From positions 85,855,406 through 85,919,405 of the forward strand of contig OZ023267.1 in assembly GCA_964006375.1 (NCBI GenBank): a stretch of 64,000 nucleotides of DNA. Direction: 5' to 3'. The translations under genes were made by a program, and so were the position numbers. Shown one piece after another: positions 1-12,980 of the stretch (position 1 is its first letter; each line of letters starts with the position of its first letter). The notes below the pieces were generated by a model, which was not told the DNA's origin, did not search any database, and was given only the letters and a program-made list of their open reading frames with translations. The stretch is from Tillus elongatus (lineage: Eukaryota > Arthropoda > Insecta > Coleoptera > Cleridae).

Positions 1-289
1 TTGTACAAAGTTCTTTTATCAAAATTTAAATTCTTTAAACATTAGGGGTTGGTGAACGCTAATTAAAGTTGCGGCGTTCTAATGTAAACTAAGAGTGCAG
101 ACTAATTATCAGTAATTTCCTAAATAAAAGAGGGATGTCTATGCTTTGCCCTTGGCCTATCACAATTAAATGTCAATACGAAACTAATTTCAGTTTCAAA
201 TGTTTCGCAAAGCCATAAAAGAAAAACGTCGCAGGAAGTGGGGAAATTGAGTACTTTTTTTTTTCTAAAAACAATGCACCAAATCATAA

Positions 290-555
290 GTCAGTTATCG
301 CAGTAAATGCCATCCACAGCGCTGGGTTTGAGATAATAGAGCAACCACATTCTTCGCTAGATCTGGCACCAAGCGACTACAGACTGTACGATAATACTTG
401 AGGGGAAACTGCTTTTGACAGATAATGAATAGGAAGTAGCTGTGAATGGATGGTAAAGAAGCCGGGAGTACATTTCATTTAGAAACTGTAAAAATATTAG
501 AGTCTCGTTGGGAAACTGTTAAAGTAACGGGCGGTAATCTTGAAAAATAAAAGTC
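290..555 (+). pseudogene. Mariner transposase C-terminal relic
   Basis: The translation around 355-385 gives a match to the mariner C-terminal catalytic signature (PDLAPSDYxLF, seen here as a degraded LAPSDYRLY). It is followed by residues like the family's EVxxAVxxWL and a tail resembling KLVxRWEKCVxxNGDYVEK. The frame is broken by stops and no N-terminal or central part is present. Mariner transposases catalyse cut-and-paste transposition with an RNase H-like DDD triad; this scrap keeps only the third-aspartate region and cannot be active. Confidence 0.6.
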
Positions 556-647
556 TGGACGCAGCAACTGCGTTATAGTATTGATTTGTAATAAAAATGT
601 CTTTAAAGGCAAATGTATATTTTTAGTGAACTTTATTTTTTTAAGAT

Positions 648-990
<343 letters not shown>

Positions 991-1180
991 AGTAACGAAT
1001 TTTTTCCTAGCTTTATATTAGATAGGCCAAGGGCAAAGCATAAACATCCCTCTTCTATTTAGGAAATTACTGATAATTAGTCTGCACTTTTAGTTTACAT
1101 TAGAAAGCCACAACTTTAATTAGCGCTCACCAACCCCTTATATTTAAAGAATTTAGATTTTGCTAAAAGGAACTTTTTCA

Positions 1181-1680
1181 AGTAAAGTGTATGCCACATC
1201 TATTCACCAACATCATAGTCTTTAGTTGAATTTATGAGCATGTATAAAGATATTTTGATGCCAAAGCTTAGTCAGCGATTAAGGATGAACCACGCCCACT
1301 TCATATGAACCTACAGCAATGTGGGCAGCACTGTAATGGAGGTAATTCTGTGACTTTGATCTCAACCTTTGTAAAGCTGTTGATGCTGTAGTTCCAGCAT
1401 ATGATTTGCTTCTAGGAAAACTTAGGTTTATTTTACAATGTCAATACTGTCACCATATCCGTCAAAGCCGCACACCGGTGAAAAATATCTACACAGTCGT
1501 ACGCTTTATCAACATTGGGTTTCATATTCATACAGCAGCTTTAGTAACTTGGCTGACTTTATAGATAACTGGTGTCTTTCCTAAGGCAAATGTTCTGATA
1601 CATAAATAATTTTTCGGCCTTTTTGAAAAATGTGCTATCTGCCACAGATATTTTGTACATTTCTTAGTTTATTTATTGTG
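1181..1680. other. No recognisable feature
   Basis: AT-rich sequence with stops in all frames. I see no gene, RNA or repeat signature. Confidence 0.5.
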
Positions 1681-1815
1681 GTTGCCTTACGGTGAAACCG
1701 TTTGATACAAAATAAAGATGTAGAGACTTTTTTTCTGGCTTCACAATTCCTTATTTTATTCTTGTAATCGGTTTAGCGGTTTCTTAGTTTTGTGGCATCA
1801 TCAGACAGGAGAAAA
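1680..1815 (-). repeat. Dispersed repeat with degraded hammerhead-like motif
   Basis: On the minus strand this reads CTGATGA, a short spacer, then GAAACCG, the order of the two conserved hammerhead ribozyme core strands. The segment between them (stem II) is not self-complementary here. The flank shares its order of motifs (GTCTC, GTTTCACC, GTAAGG, CAAC) with 22660-22775, so the two are copies of one family. Penelope-like elements are known to carry such motifs; calling this a Penelope relic is inference. Confidence 0.35.
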
Positions 1816-2156
1816 TTGAATTCACTTATACACATTCATGACAACTGTAAAAAAATCGTCGCTACAATAAGAAATTTTATCCAACAAAGTCCTTCCAAAT
1901 AATATAAAAATGACTGAAGACATTTCCAAAATAATAAAGCAAGATAATAAATATGTTTCGATGACTTATTTTGAAAACATTTCAAAAATAGTTTTTAAAT
2001 CTTACAGCACAATAGGTGATTTGCTTTTTAGCGCGAAAGAAAAATCATGTTTCTTGACACAATCTGGATTTTAGTTGCCAGTTAGAGGTTTATATTCTTA
2101 TACTATGGCATGTATTTTTTTGGAAACGACTCAATACGTCAATACTTGTTAGTTTT

Positions 2157-2250
2157 AGTAAATTTTCGTAGAAAAAAATTCACTAATGAGGAGGCCGCGA
2201 CTTGAATTTTGAAAAAATGTATTCAAATGAGTGCGAACGAGGCCCTCTAG
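2157..2250 (+). mobile_element. Arm of the hairpin-ended repeat, truncated
   Basis: It matches the left arm of the 648-990 family: hairpin end, then the AATGAGGAG and TTTTGAAAAAAT motifs, then GAGTGCGAACGAGGCC. It stops abruptly at GCCCTCTAG, where a hAT-like terminus begins, so the break was probably caused by that insertion. Confidence 0.55.
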
Positions 2251-2300
2251 CAGGGGCGGCTCCTCAATAAGTGCGCCCGTGCGCGCGCACTGCCGCCTGC
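2251..2300 (+). mobile_element. Possible hAT element terminus
   Basis: The sequence CAGGGGCGGCTCC begins exactly where the neighbouring repeat arm is interrupted. CAGGGGCGG is a common start of hAT terminal inverted repeats. I could not find the matching inverted end or an 8-bp target duplication nearby. The GC-rich stretch GTGCGCCCGTGCGCGCGC follows. Confidence 0.3.
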
Positions 2301-2441
2301 CGGGGAAAAATAATATTCTTGCTATGCTATATTTTAATACATTTTTATTTTTTTACCTCCTGCATTCTACACAAACAAAATTAGTATATCGAGGATCGCA
2401 GAGTCGCAGCCATTAATACAGAATTAAATAAGTATAGTGTG

Positions 2442-2690
2442 TTAATGGTTGCCGACGTTATATACATCCATATACACAGTACTGCATCGGTGTGTATTCT
2501 TCGGCGCTCTACCTAAATTGGAAACTTCAATACGAAATGATCGACTATCTTCGTCAAAAACAACCGAATAAGCAATCCCGTTGTGCGTTTTAAAATTCCA
2601 CACTTGCAGCACAGCATAATAAGACCCAGCACTGAATCTTGTAGGGCGGCCCTTTGATGTTGTGAGAATAGAATATTTGACCTTGCCCAC
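2442..2690 (-). CDS. Unrecognised 82-codon ORF
   Basis: An open frame of 82 codons that I do not recognise. It contains a possible beta-rich stretch (YYAVLQVWNF...GIAYSVVF) but no motif I can name. It lies between a possible hAT terminus and the 5' end of the I-type retrotransposon, so it may be part of the interrupted DNA transposon or simply a chance ORF. Confidence 0.2.
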   Translation of the reverse strand: MGKVKYSILTTSKGRPTRFSAGSYYAVLQVWNFKTHNGIAYSVVFDEDSRSFRIEVSNLGRAPKNTHRCSTVYMDVYNVGNH

Positions 2691-2910
2691 ATCGCTCCAG
2701 CTTAACGGACCAGGGTGGGACTCGGCATACAGTTATGCTCTTCTCGAATCACAGGCGTAATCGCTCATTTTATCGCCAGGACCGTATTATCTTTCTTAAA
2801 GCAATGTTATTATCGATTTGTATACAGCAAAATATTACGTAATTGAAACAACGATAATTAAATATAGTCTAAAATATAGTGTTAGTAGAAGGAATATAAC
2901 TACGATAGAT

Positions 2911-2922
2911 TAGATCCTCGTG
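2911..2922. repeat. 5' target-site duplication of I-type retrotransposon
   Basis: TAGATCCTCGTG here is repeated exactly at 8908-8919. The two copies bracket the retrotransposon, which fixes both ends of the insertion. Confidence 0.85.
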
Positions 2923-3019
2923 CATTCCGCAGTGTTAAGCCGCAGTGAGTGGTTCTACTTTAGTGTGCTCTCTGGCTGTTTTGACATTGTTTTAGTGAAG
3001 TGATAGAAGTGACTTCTAA

Positions 3020-4592
3020 TCAGAGATTAATTTGGAAAATGCTGAGCCACCCGATAAATGGAAGGAAGTAGATCAAATGGATGTTATGGAAATAGGCGAG
3101 TATATGGAAAACGATGGTAATAAGACTGAAAAGGAAGGTGTAAGTAAACATGGAATTCAGAAAATTAAAATGAAGATAAAAGATGTAAGTAAAAAACCAG
3201 AATATTTAAAACATGCAAATTTAATGGAAAAACAGGTAGGAGATAATGTTACCAAATCAATATTTAATTATGACGAAAATAAAAGATATTTAAATAATAA
3301 CGGTAAAACAGATAACACAAAGAAACGGATAATAAATACATATGATAGCAACGATACGGGCCCATTTATTGTATACCTTGAAAGTAAAAATACAGACGAT
3401 AACATAGGTCGGGTACACCGTATAGCAACAGCAAAAATAATAAATAACTGCTCAGACCTTGTAAAAGATAAAATATTAAATATATCCAGCATCGGCCGCA
3501 ATAAACTTAAAGTTACACTGTCTTCCGCAGAAAGTGCAAACATATTGATACATTCTCAATTTCTAAAAGAAAATAATTTTAATGCATACATTCCGACATT
3601 TTTAACGCGCAGACAAGGAGTAATAAAATATGTAGATGTAGATTTAAATGAAGAATAATTAATAAATATGATGACGTCCACAAATATAAATAAAATTGAA
3701 ATTCTTAATGTTGTAAGGTTGAAACGCAGAGTAAAACAAAATAATAAAATCGAATATGTAAAGCATCGTCTATTCTAGTGGACTTTAAAGGTCAAATACT
3801 TCCATCTGAGGTAGTAATTGAAAGGATAATTTTTCAAGTCAAACCTTATATTCAAAGGATTATTGAATGCTTAAAATGTCTAAGATATGGCCACATAAGC
3901 TCACAGTGTAAGGCAGGGAGCGATGTAAATATTGCGCAGAAAATCATGATAATAGTGACTGTCAAAAACAGGCTACTCCTGTGTGTGCCTTGTGTAGGGG
4001 ACCGCATATGGGTACGGACAGAGGTGCTTGTTCCGAATTTGAGAAACAAAAAACAATAAAGTCCCTAATGGGCAATGCAAACATCTCGTATAAGCAGGCA
4101 CTTGACAAAGTTAACAAAAGCTACGCACAAGTTCTAAAAAACCCGACAATACAAAACATAAATTACTCAGAACAAACACCTAAACAACAACCGACTAATA
4201 CGCGTTCTCTAGCGACATCTAGAGATCCTCTTCAAACAAAGTCATCAGGATATATTCAAAATTTTTCTAGAGACAAACGAACTACTATAAATCCTCCAAA
4301 ACGCAGACAAACTATAGACTCACCAACTATTGCTGCAGTCAATGAAAGTCGGAGTAAAATATTAGAAAATGTACATTTACCACGCGGTGAAAGTGTGACA
4401 AATAAATACCCTTCTGTTTATAGTCAAATCGGAAAAACAGACACAAACATAAATAAAACTACCGATATAATAATATCTAACATTGTTAGTATCTTAAAAA
4501 AGGAAAAAGTAGAGTCATTAAATAGTCAAATAGTAGATAATATAAAAACATTGGTTAAAGATATACTAACTCACTTTGAAAATTCAACTTAA
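3020..4592 (+). pseudogene. Non-LTR ORF1 (gag-like RNA-binding protein), broken
   Basis: The reading passes through three segments (about 3020-3658, 3778-3975 and 3981-4592) separated by stops or frameshifts. The N-terminal 100 or so residues are Lys/Asn-rich and charged. A central globular part (about 3360-3655) is followed by CCHC zinc knuckles (CLKCLRYGHISSQC, then a CxxC...H...C continuation in the next frame and CALCRGPHMGTDRGAC). The family-typical NISYKQA motif comes next, then a Ser/Pro/Asn-rich tail. ORF1 proteins bind element RNA and form the retrotransposition ribonucleoprotein. There is no in-frame ATG at the beginning: the frame opens at 3020 and the first ATG is at about 3079, so the original start codon appears lost. 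Confidence 0.8.
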
Positions 4593-7500
4593 ATTTAATT
4601 CAGTGGAATTGTAGATCAATTAAAAGTAATAAAGGTCATCTCGAGAAATATCTATTTGACAACAACGTAGATATATGTATTATATGCGAGACATGGCTAA
4701 AAACTACAGATTTATTAAACTTCTCTGGGTATAAATTTTATAGAAAGGACAGAGGGGATGGTTACGGCGGTGTTGCCATTCTTCTCAAGAACAAATACTT
4801 TTCGGATATTGATGGGAGCTTCAATACTGTCGTTGGCGTAGAATGTATAGGTGTCACAATAACCATTAACAAACAAAACAAATTAAATATTTATTCTTTT
4901 TATGTACCACCGTCAAAGAGAGTGAGCCAGAGTCAGTGGGAAGCCCTATTCGATGGTCTGAGAAGGCCGTATTTGATATGCGGAGATGGCAACAGTCACC
5001 ATACTGCTTGGGGCTCTTCCATTTCTGAACCCAAAGGAAATGAGCTGTTATCGGCTATAGAAAATTGTAACCTGACTTTTTTAAACACAGGAGACGAAAC
5101 TCTTGTAAAAATGCCTCATCACCAAAATGCTTCCGCGGTGGATCTGTCTTTGTGTTCCCTACACATAACTGATAGATTTTTGTGGTCCGTGGAAGATACG
5201 ACGTTGGGATCAGATCGTTATGTAATCCACATGGAATATACATGTAGTAACTATTGTAACAACTTAAATAATTGTATTTCACCGGGTTTTATTAATGTTA
5301 ACAAATGGAATCTAAATAGGGCGGATTGGGTGATGTTCTCACTACTGATGGAAATCATAACCGATTTGAAATTTTCGGATGATGAAATGACCTATGATAG
5401 TTTCTTGTCAAGCATTAACACGGTTTGTCAGTCAACAATTCCACAGAGGAGGACAATATTCAATACCGCTTTTAGAAAAGCTTGGTGGAATGACGAATGC
5501 AAATTAGTAATTGATAATGAGAAACAGGCTTTCCGTGAATACAAAAGAGATCTATCACTTGATAACTTTTTAAAGTATAAAAATTTGTCCGCACTTAAAA
5601 GACGCACAATACTTACAAGCAAAAGACAATGTTGGAAGAACTTCTGTAACCAAATTAACAAAAACACTCCAATAAAAGAAATCTGGAGCATGGCAAAAAA
5701 ATTAAATAGCACACAAACAATAAAGTCGCCTACGTTATCAGATGATGTATGTGCTGGAGACTTCCTTGATAATATGATACCAGTAAGTGTAAAAGAAAAA
5801 AATTACGATGATGGTGGGACTTTAGAGAACCATGTGTTATTACAAGACTTCACCATTGAAGAACTCAACTTTGTATTAGATCGTAAGCAAACAGGGTCTT
5901 CGCCAGGATCAGATGGAATTCAGTACGAAATTTTGTCACACCTATCAATCAAATCTAGAAGGGTTTTTCTGAAAATCTTAAATGAGATATGGCAAACCGA
6001 AAACTACCCAAACATTGGAACACTTACATTTTAATTGCGTTTCTTAAACCATTTAAAGATCCTTCCATTCCTGATTCATACAGAGGTATTGCACTTGCGT
6101 CTTGTATAAAGAAAACTTTCGAACGCATGGTGAAAATAGATTAGAAAAATGGCTAGAGACAAACCAAAAAATATCAACATCACAGTGAGCCTTTCGTCGC
6201 AATTGTTCAACAACAGATTGCATAGCTGCTCTTACTCTAGATATTTATAAATCTTTCACGAACAAGAAATCTCTAGTAGCAATGTTTATCGACATTAAAG
6301 GCGCATTTCATAATGTTAACCTTAAAATTCTATATACTAAGATACATTTAAGCATACCTCAAAGCTTTTCCAGAAAAATTATTAAACTTTATGAAGACAG
6401 GGTCATCTTTTTGAAAACAGCGTACAAACTCTGGAAACCTAGGATTAGCAATCAGGGTCTTCCCCAAGGTAGTGTGCTTAGCCCATTACTCTACCTAATT
6501 TATACGTATGACATCGAATTTTGTAGCAACAATACACAACTTATCCAATACGCAGATGACATTTGCTTATGCAAATCTTCATGTGAAATAGAAGAAGGGA
6601 AAAATGCCTTGCAACGAGATATGACAAAATTAGAACACTGGGCACAACAAAATGGGTTTACAATATGTAACAAAAAAACACAAATATGCATATTTACAAA
6701 AAAAAAGACAAATACCAGCGACAATGACCATAAATTATAAAGTGTACGTTATTCATGAATCAGTAAAATATTTGGGGATGATCATCGACCGTAAACTTCT
6801 ATGGAGTGAACAAGTCAAGATGATTGTGCGAAAAACAATAAAGGTATCATTTTGCTGCGATATATTTGTCACAAGACTTGGGGAGGAGACCCCAACATCT
6901 GCATCACTTTTTACAAATTTTTCGTGATATCTATTCTAGATTATGGATCCATAATATATGGCAACGCAGCAAAAAGTCACCTTAATAAACTCCAAGTTAT
7001 ACAGAATAAATGTTTAAGACTGTGCATAGGGGCGTTGAGGAGCACGCCTGTTAGCAATCTTTTGGCAGAGTGTTGATACCTCTCCAACTTAGACGTGAAC
7101 AACTATCACTAAAATTTGTTCTAAAAGAAATTTCCAAAAACAGTGACATTAGCATCAAGTTACATGATGGACTAATACAGGACCTTACTTACACTGGGTA
7201 CGAAAGCCAAGCCAGCTAATTGTTGGTGCCTACGGTGAGATTATTCCCTTGAAAGAAAGCATTTTTAAAAGTTACTCTGATCCTGTGTATAGCATTGACT
7301 TTTTATTGGTAAAAAATATTCCTATACTTTACTTGCCAGATTACTCCAGGTATCCAAGTTCTATACGGAACTATATGTTTACTACAGATGTAACAGGATT
7401 ATTTGCAGAGGCACTCCATGTATACACAGATGCGTCTAAACAAAACGGAAATACTGGTTGCTCCTTTTATATCCCGGAATATAACCATAAACATCTATTA

Positions 7501-8283
7501 AAACTAGACAGTAAACTATCAGTATACTCTGCAGAAATCGTAGCTCTAATTGAAGCCACAAAATATATAAAACAACAACCCAGGAAAGAAGTGGTCATAT
7601 TTACTGATAGTAAGAGCTGTCTACAAAAAATACAGAATATTTCACCGACAACGAAGTGCAACTACTTGTTTTCCAAACTAATCTGTGATATATTGGAGTT
7701 GTCAGCAAGAGGTACTCAAATATCTCTAGTATGGATTAAAGCTCACTGTGGCATTGACAACAACGAGGCGGCTGACTACCTGGCGAAGTGTGCTACATTT
7801 GAAGGTGAGGAAATACGTTATACTTGTCCAGTCTCGGACATTTAATCTTATCTTGTTCAAGAAGTTATTATTAAAAAATGGAGTCATCAATATAAAAGTG
7901 ACGACAAAGGTCATTACTATAAAAGTATTCAAATACTTCCACCCATAATATCATGGTTTAACCAATTATATGTAAGTAGATCTTTAGTAACTAACATTTG
8001 TAGGTTAAGATTCGGACATGTTATAGTACCTCAATATCTGTACAAAATAAATAAAAGAGATAATCCAAATTGTGAGTGTGGTGAGATTGGGGACCCGGAA
8101 CATGTGCTTCTAGCTTGTACCATGTCTGACAAAAAATTAAAAATTAAATCTTTTTTAGATGATATAGTTGAGATGAAGATAGTTCCCAGTCCTTTTAATC
8201 TTTCTCACTTACCAGAAACTAGAAATGTACACATACATCGAAGTATTCTACTACATATTACAAATCTAAAGATTCATCTTTAA
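4593..8283 (+). pseudogene. Non-LTR ORF2 (endonuclease, RT, RNase H), broken
   Basis: The endonuclease domain starts near 4598 with the family signature IQWNCRSI. It includes ETWL, GGVAILLK, the GDGNSHHTAWGS block and a C-terminal SDRYVI (normally SDH). The reverse transcriptase runs from about 5840: SPGSDGI, then after a frameshift near 6000 a block leading to SYRGIAL, FIDIKGAF, LPQGSVLSP and the catalytic YADD at about 6548. RNase H lies at about 7390-7800 with YTDAS, the AEIVALIEA helix, FTDSK and the KAHCGIDNNEAAD motif. A final CECGEIGDPEHVLLAC motif lies at about 8073-8120. The frame stays open from inside ORF1, so the ORFs overlap slightly. At least four frameshifts or stops are present. 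The protein would nick DNA and prime reverse transcription at the target. Confidence 0.85.
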
Positions 8284-8907
8284 ATTTGGAAACCTATTAC
8301 TAGTAGCCAGTGTATCGTTGTCTGCATGTATGCGTGTATGAATGTGTGCGTTTATATGTACGAACGGGATTTTGTGTGAGTGTTTAGGTTAAAAATGAGT
8401 TAAAACTGTTAATAAAGAATCAAATAATATAAGTGTTAAAACCCACTAAAAATAATAAAAATGTAAGAAAATAGAATCTAGAGTCCTATCGTTTTTCCAT
8501 ATGTCTTTCCATTCTTACCAGGGTCCTCTTGTGTGTCTTTAAAGTTGTCTTGATCGACCTCAAGGCATGAAGATTATATCCCAGTCTTATCCCAATAAAA
8601 TTAAGTATATAAAATAGTAGTAACAAAATGAATAAGAATTTCAATCCAAGACAAATGTTTGTGTGCGTGCACATATATAAAATAAAAACAAATAATTTGT
8701 GTAATTCAGTGCCTGTCAAAATGATTAATTTAAATATTGAAATACATGGTCATCTGATAAAACAAACAATTCATATTTATATATGTTCGTATTACCCCAC
8801 TAAGTATTATTCAGACAGATATATCCCGGAAATATTTTTTAAAATCACAGAAAAATGTGCGAATGGCAACCTGCCGCAGCCATATACTGCCTAACTAACT
8901 AACTAAC
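8284..8907 (+). other. 3' UTR and (TAAC)n tail of the I-type element
   Basis: This is non-coding sequence after the ORF2 stop, ending in four CTAA/TAAC units just before the target-site duplication. Simple tandem repeats in place of poly(A) are typical of the I group. Confidence 0.7.
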
Positions 8908-8919
8908 TAGATCCTCGTG
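8908..8919. repeat. 3' target-site duplication
   Basis: TAGATCCTCGTG is identical to 2911-2922. Confidence 0.85.
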
Positions 8920-9057
8920 AATAGCATCTCACATTTAGACATTTTAAAGTATATTAAATTATTTAGTCAAAATTTATAATAAGTTTGTGTCTACCAAGTA
9001 CGGAATTCTGGTGTATTTTTATAAAATTCATTCAATCTTAAAATCAAGTTAAAAAAA

Positions 9058-9058
<1 letters not shown>

Positions 9059-9146
<88 letters not shown>
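9059..9146. repeat. (TA)n microsatellite
   Basis: 88 bp of perfect TA repeat. Predicted ORFs through it encode only Tyr-Ile repeats and are not genes. Confidence 0.95.
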
Positions 9147-9149
<3 letters not shown>

Positions 9150-9880
9150 AAATTGAAAAGATGCGTGCAGTATAAAACATTAATATTTTCCTTCAAAAAA
9201 TCTCTACACAATCCCATAATCTGATCGGTTATTAGAATTAAATAATTAACTGAAATAATGCTGTTTAAACTGATCCCTACATGAATCATGGTATGTGATT
9301 ATAAATGTTATTATTTGCCAACTAAAACATTTAGGTATAGAGTGTAATACAAGAGTTGAAGCAGAGATCATGCCATTCACTTCTGAAACATAAAATACTA
9401 CACTTGAAAAAATTAAGTTAGGGCAGTTTGATTTTTTTACAATTCAGCCACTATTTAAGAACGCCTTTATATGGCATCTCTATTTTTTAGATAAATAATA
9501 TAAACGAAAACCTGTTTAAATTTGTCATTTTCATGGAACTCCGATTTATACTGGTAAAAACGCCATATCACAGTGTTTGATATGTGGTAAAAATGTGAAA
9601 AGTTGCAAAACAATTGTATACAAGATATAAAGGATCTCAAATTCTGTTCGTACAAGCATTCATTTTAATTCGATCGAAAATGCAAAAATTCAATAATATA
9701 GGAGGTGTCCTATTAAAGAAAGAAAATTTGTATCACCAACGACTTATGGGCCAGTCTGTGATATCTAATATAAATGTATAAGATGCAGCTTAAGGCACCG
9801 TATAGTTAAGTTACCTATGCAATTTTTCTCGTATCTTTTATAACAACGGGTATGTTGAGCTTTACCCTAGAAATACACTG
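9147..9880. other. No recognisable feature
   Basis: AT-rich sequence with no coding or repeat signature that I can identify. Confidence 0.5.
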
Positions 9881-9892
9881 CCCTGTAATACA

Positions 9893-10245
9893 TACGAACA
9901 CATGTAAAACTGAAATCTGGTGGGCCTAGTTCGCGCTCATTTATAGAAATATTTTCAAAATTCAAAAGTCGCAATCTTCTCAATAACGAATTTTTTCTAT
10001 GAAAATTAAAAAAAAATTGCGACGTCTCACAAATTATGTAACTTAAAGAATGGCAAAGCATCAGAAAATGGGTCTATTTCTGCAAACATTTTAGTTATTT
10101 GAAGGACAGTGAAGGTTGAAGCTGAGACTTTGTAAAACACACCCTTACCACATTTATTTTACATAACCCGTTATCGATTTAGGTTTTTTGTTTAGAAGTT
10201 GTAAACTTTGACGTTTCAAATCGCGACTTTGACGTTTTAAGAAAA
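9893..10245. mobile_element. Fragment of the hairpin-ended repeat family
   Basis: Bases 9893-10005 match the right arm of the family (GGGCCTAGTTCGCGCTCATT, TTTTCAAAATTCAAAAGTCG and the degraded end hairpin). Bases 10100-10245 share GTTGAAGCTGA and the GACGTTT...ATCGCGA...TTTGACGTTTTAAGAA block with 58940-59090, which lies on the far side of the (TA)n of another copy. The longer element therefore includes this block, and here the two halves are juxtaposed without the microsatellite. Confidence 0.5.
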
Positions 10246-10599
10246 AAGGTTATAAAATTTTTAAAGTGAGCAAGCAAAAACAATTGCAGTGTGCTTTTTG
10301 AACGGTGTCAATGAAAAACATGACAAGTTATCAGGTTCCTTTATAGTTGACAATGTTAGTTTTGTTGAAAACGCCTTAGCAGCTTGCTGTGTGATTAGAA
10401 CCGCATAGCTGTAGTTCTCAGCTTTAACTGCAATTCAGAAACTGGTTTGTCAATTGCTCGCCTATTTCAAGAAACATTTCTGAATTTGCCGCCTAAATTC
10501 CAAAGGACAATTAACAAAAATGGAAAAGCAATTTAGCAAGCTTGGACATGTGAGGTAGACACAAAAAAGCTTTCTAATGTACGGAGTAGTGATACCAAA

Positions 10600-11463
10600 T
10601 TGAATGTAATGCTTTAGTTTGAGAAAAACCCACATACTTTTAGCCGTTAAGCAGCGACAGCATTTGATGTTAGCCATTCATCGATTATTCAAATATCAAA
10701 AGAAAAAAATGCATCCCTATAAATTGATGCAAACTCAGAAGCTCATGGAAAACGATTTTGATAGAACGTCTTGTTGTGAACAGACGACGGAAATCTTAGA
10801 TAATAATGTTACCCAACTAAAACATGTTTTGTTTTCTGATGAGTGCAGTTTTACACTTCACGGTTCTGCTAATCGTCAAATTCTCGCTACTGATCTAAAG
10901 AATATCTATGCTGGATGAGAAAAGAACATACGCAATACCCTGAAGAAAGGTGAATGTCTGGGCAGGAATAGTTGGAAATCATGTGACTGGTACCTTTGTT
11001 TATTGATGGAAATTTGAATGGGGATAAATATTTAGCACTGCTCCAAAATAATGTCATGCCAACTTTGGCAAACTTATATGCTGATCAAGCAAACCCACAA
11101 GTTCTATCGAATGTGATATGGTTTCAGCAGAATGGAGCACCAGCATATTACGAAAACAATGCCCGGGAGTATTTTCACCTTATATTGCAAAATCTGTGGA
11201 TAGGGAGGCGACGACCGTTAGAATGGCTAGCATGATCACCCGATCTTACATTATTAGACTCTCTCTCTTATAGGGATATGTGAAAAGTTTGGTATCCAAA
11301 ACTAGACCACGCCATTTTACTGGCTTAAGAAGCAGAATAAAGATTGCGATTAGGTCGGTCACGCCCCAGATGTTGATTAACGTTAGAAGAAATTTTTGTT
11401 TGCGCTTAGGATGCTTTGAGACGTTCAAGGCCTGCATTTTAAACATCTCCTACATCGGAGATT
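10600..11463 (+). pseudogene. Tc1/mariner-superfamily transposase relic (DD41D-like)
   Basis: Three reading frames together give a transposase. About 10619-10715 holds a helix-turn-helix remnant. LFSDECSFTLHG at about 10830 carries the first catalytic Asp. The second motif is at about 11121 (QQNGAPAY, with Asn in place of Asp). The third-Asp region SPDLTLLD follows about 42 residues later at about 11238-11262, and the family C-terminus (PQMLINVRRNFCLRLG) comes after. Frameshifts and a stop before SPDL make it inactive. Spacing of about 41 residues between the second and third catalytic residues suggests the DD41D group rather than classical mariner (DD34D). I could not define terminal repeats. 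Confidence 0.75.
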
Positions 11464-12980
11464 GATGTAGTTTAATTATTTTTTTCATTATTAAGAGTGA
11501 AACACAATTAGATATTATTTTTTAGTGTATTGTAGAACAATTTTTTTACTGTTAACTTTTGCATGAAATTTAAACCATAACATTTTTAAACAGAGGAAAA
11601 AGATCTCTTGCAAATGAGGTATCACAAGCCCTACTTTCTATTTAAAAAGTTGGATGTTTCAAGGATCATTTGATGGGGTTGAACGTAGGGATAAAGTTTT
11701 CACGTTGCAGGAAGTCATTTTTAAATCTAAAATTTACGTGTTCTGGATTTTTTATAAATACGCACAATAAGTGAGATATTGAATTTATTTCATTTGGGTG
11801 TATACACGAGCGCACACACATGTTTGCTAAACACCGATTTACAAAACTGCGCAAGGTTTTATCTAACCTTACAATTCAGCACAATTTTTTATTTGTCATT
11901 GTCTCACGGTACTGGATTTCTTTTAAAATTGTATTGTATTTTTACCTCCACTTCTCTGCATTTTCACAAATTCAGCACAAACGATTTGTTTGTCTGATGT
12001 CAAAACAACGTTCTGCATCAAGATCACAAAAAGTTTTAGAGTGCTAATTGCAACTTAGTGCTGTTGTAAGATCATACATTTTATTACATTTTATCTTATA
12101 ACTTTCCTAAATAATAAGGAAGCAGGGTATATTGCAAAACATTTGGAAACCTCCTGAAAGATGTACTAAAAGTTATAGAGGTAAAACGCTTTAACGAAAC
12201 TTGTTTCGATTTTCTCTTTTTGAGTCACAAAGCAATTAACTTGCTTCAAATAATCGCTTAGCATCCGTTTCGTTCTTCTTAGTTGGCAAATTTCTATAAA
12301 ATTATGCTAACTTTGATGTCGTGTAGCAATGTAGAGGCAATTTGAATAATGAAGTTATTGATTGCTTTGTCAGTATAGAGATCTTGCAATAAGTTATCGC
12401 TTAGAAGTTCCACCCCCACCTTTGAAAATAATGAGAGTTACGTGAATAAAGTTACCGACCGCCTCATGCATAACAATGACCCGATTTCCTTTATTACTCT
12501 ACTTAGAAAAAATTAAAAAGCTTATACTTGTAAAAGCATATCGGTTTTCATGTGGCTTGCCACTTGTAATTTTTTATATATTTTAGCTTTAAAAACAAGA
12601 ATAAATTTGAGATATTACGTCATACAATTTTAACACTTGTACTTAATTGCCTTCAATAAAACTGTCTGGCATCAAGTTAAAAGCTTTCTGCGGTCATAAC
12701 TATTGTTGATCTGTTATGTTATTGTAATATAGTAAAATAAAATAGCTTTTTTTCTATTTCTTATAACATAAATTAACACATAGAATTATTATAAGTACCA
12801 ATACATTACAGAAATTAACAATAATGGCTTACCCGTGACACTTCAGTCTAGCTTGTGTGTGCCATAGATTTAAACAAAAGATAAGTATATCATATCTATC
12901 AACCAATTGATATATCAAAATTGTAAGAAACCTAGATATCATGCATTATTCCTTTGCAATTATATAGACTTCATGGGTAC
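11464..12980. other. No recognisable feature
   Basis: AT-rich sequence with only short ORFs (for example 11779-11997 and 11820-12047) that resemble no family known to me. Confidence 0.5.

Larger units (their letters stand above)
2923..8907 (+). mobile_element. I-type non-LTR retrotransposon, full length but decayed
   Basis: The element is about 5.99 kb and is bounded by a 12-bp target-site duplication. It has a 5' UTR of about 100 bp, ORF1 with zinc knuckles, ORF2 with apurinic-type endonuclease, reverse transcriptase, RNase H and a C-terminal cysteine/histidine motif, then a 3' UTR ending in a (TAAC)n tail at 8891-8907. RNase H after the RT and a short tandem-repeat tail instead of poly(A) point to the I clade or its close relatives; Jockey-clade elements normally lack RNase H. 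Several frameshifts and stops in both ORFs show that the copy is dead, but the near-complete length suggests a moderately recent insertion. Confidence 0.85.

Noticed and set aside
1735..1815. Functional hammerhead ribozyme
   Set aside because: CTGATGA and GAAA are present, but the intervening segment cannot form stem II, so only a relic is claimed.
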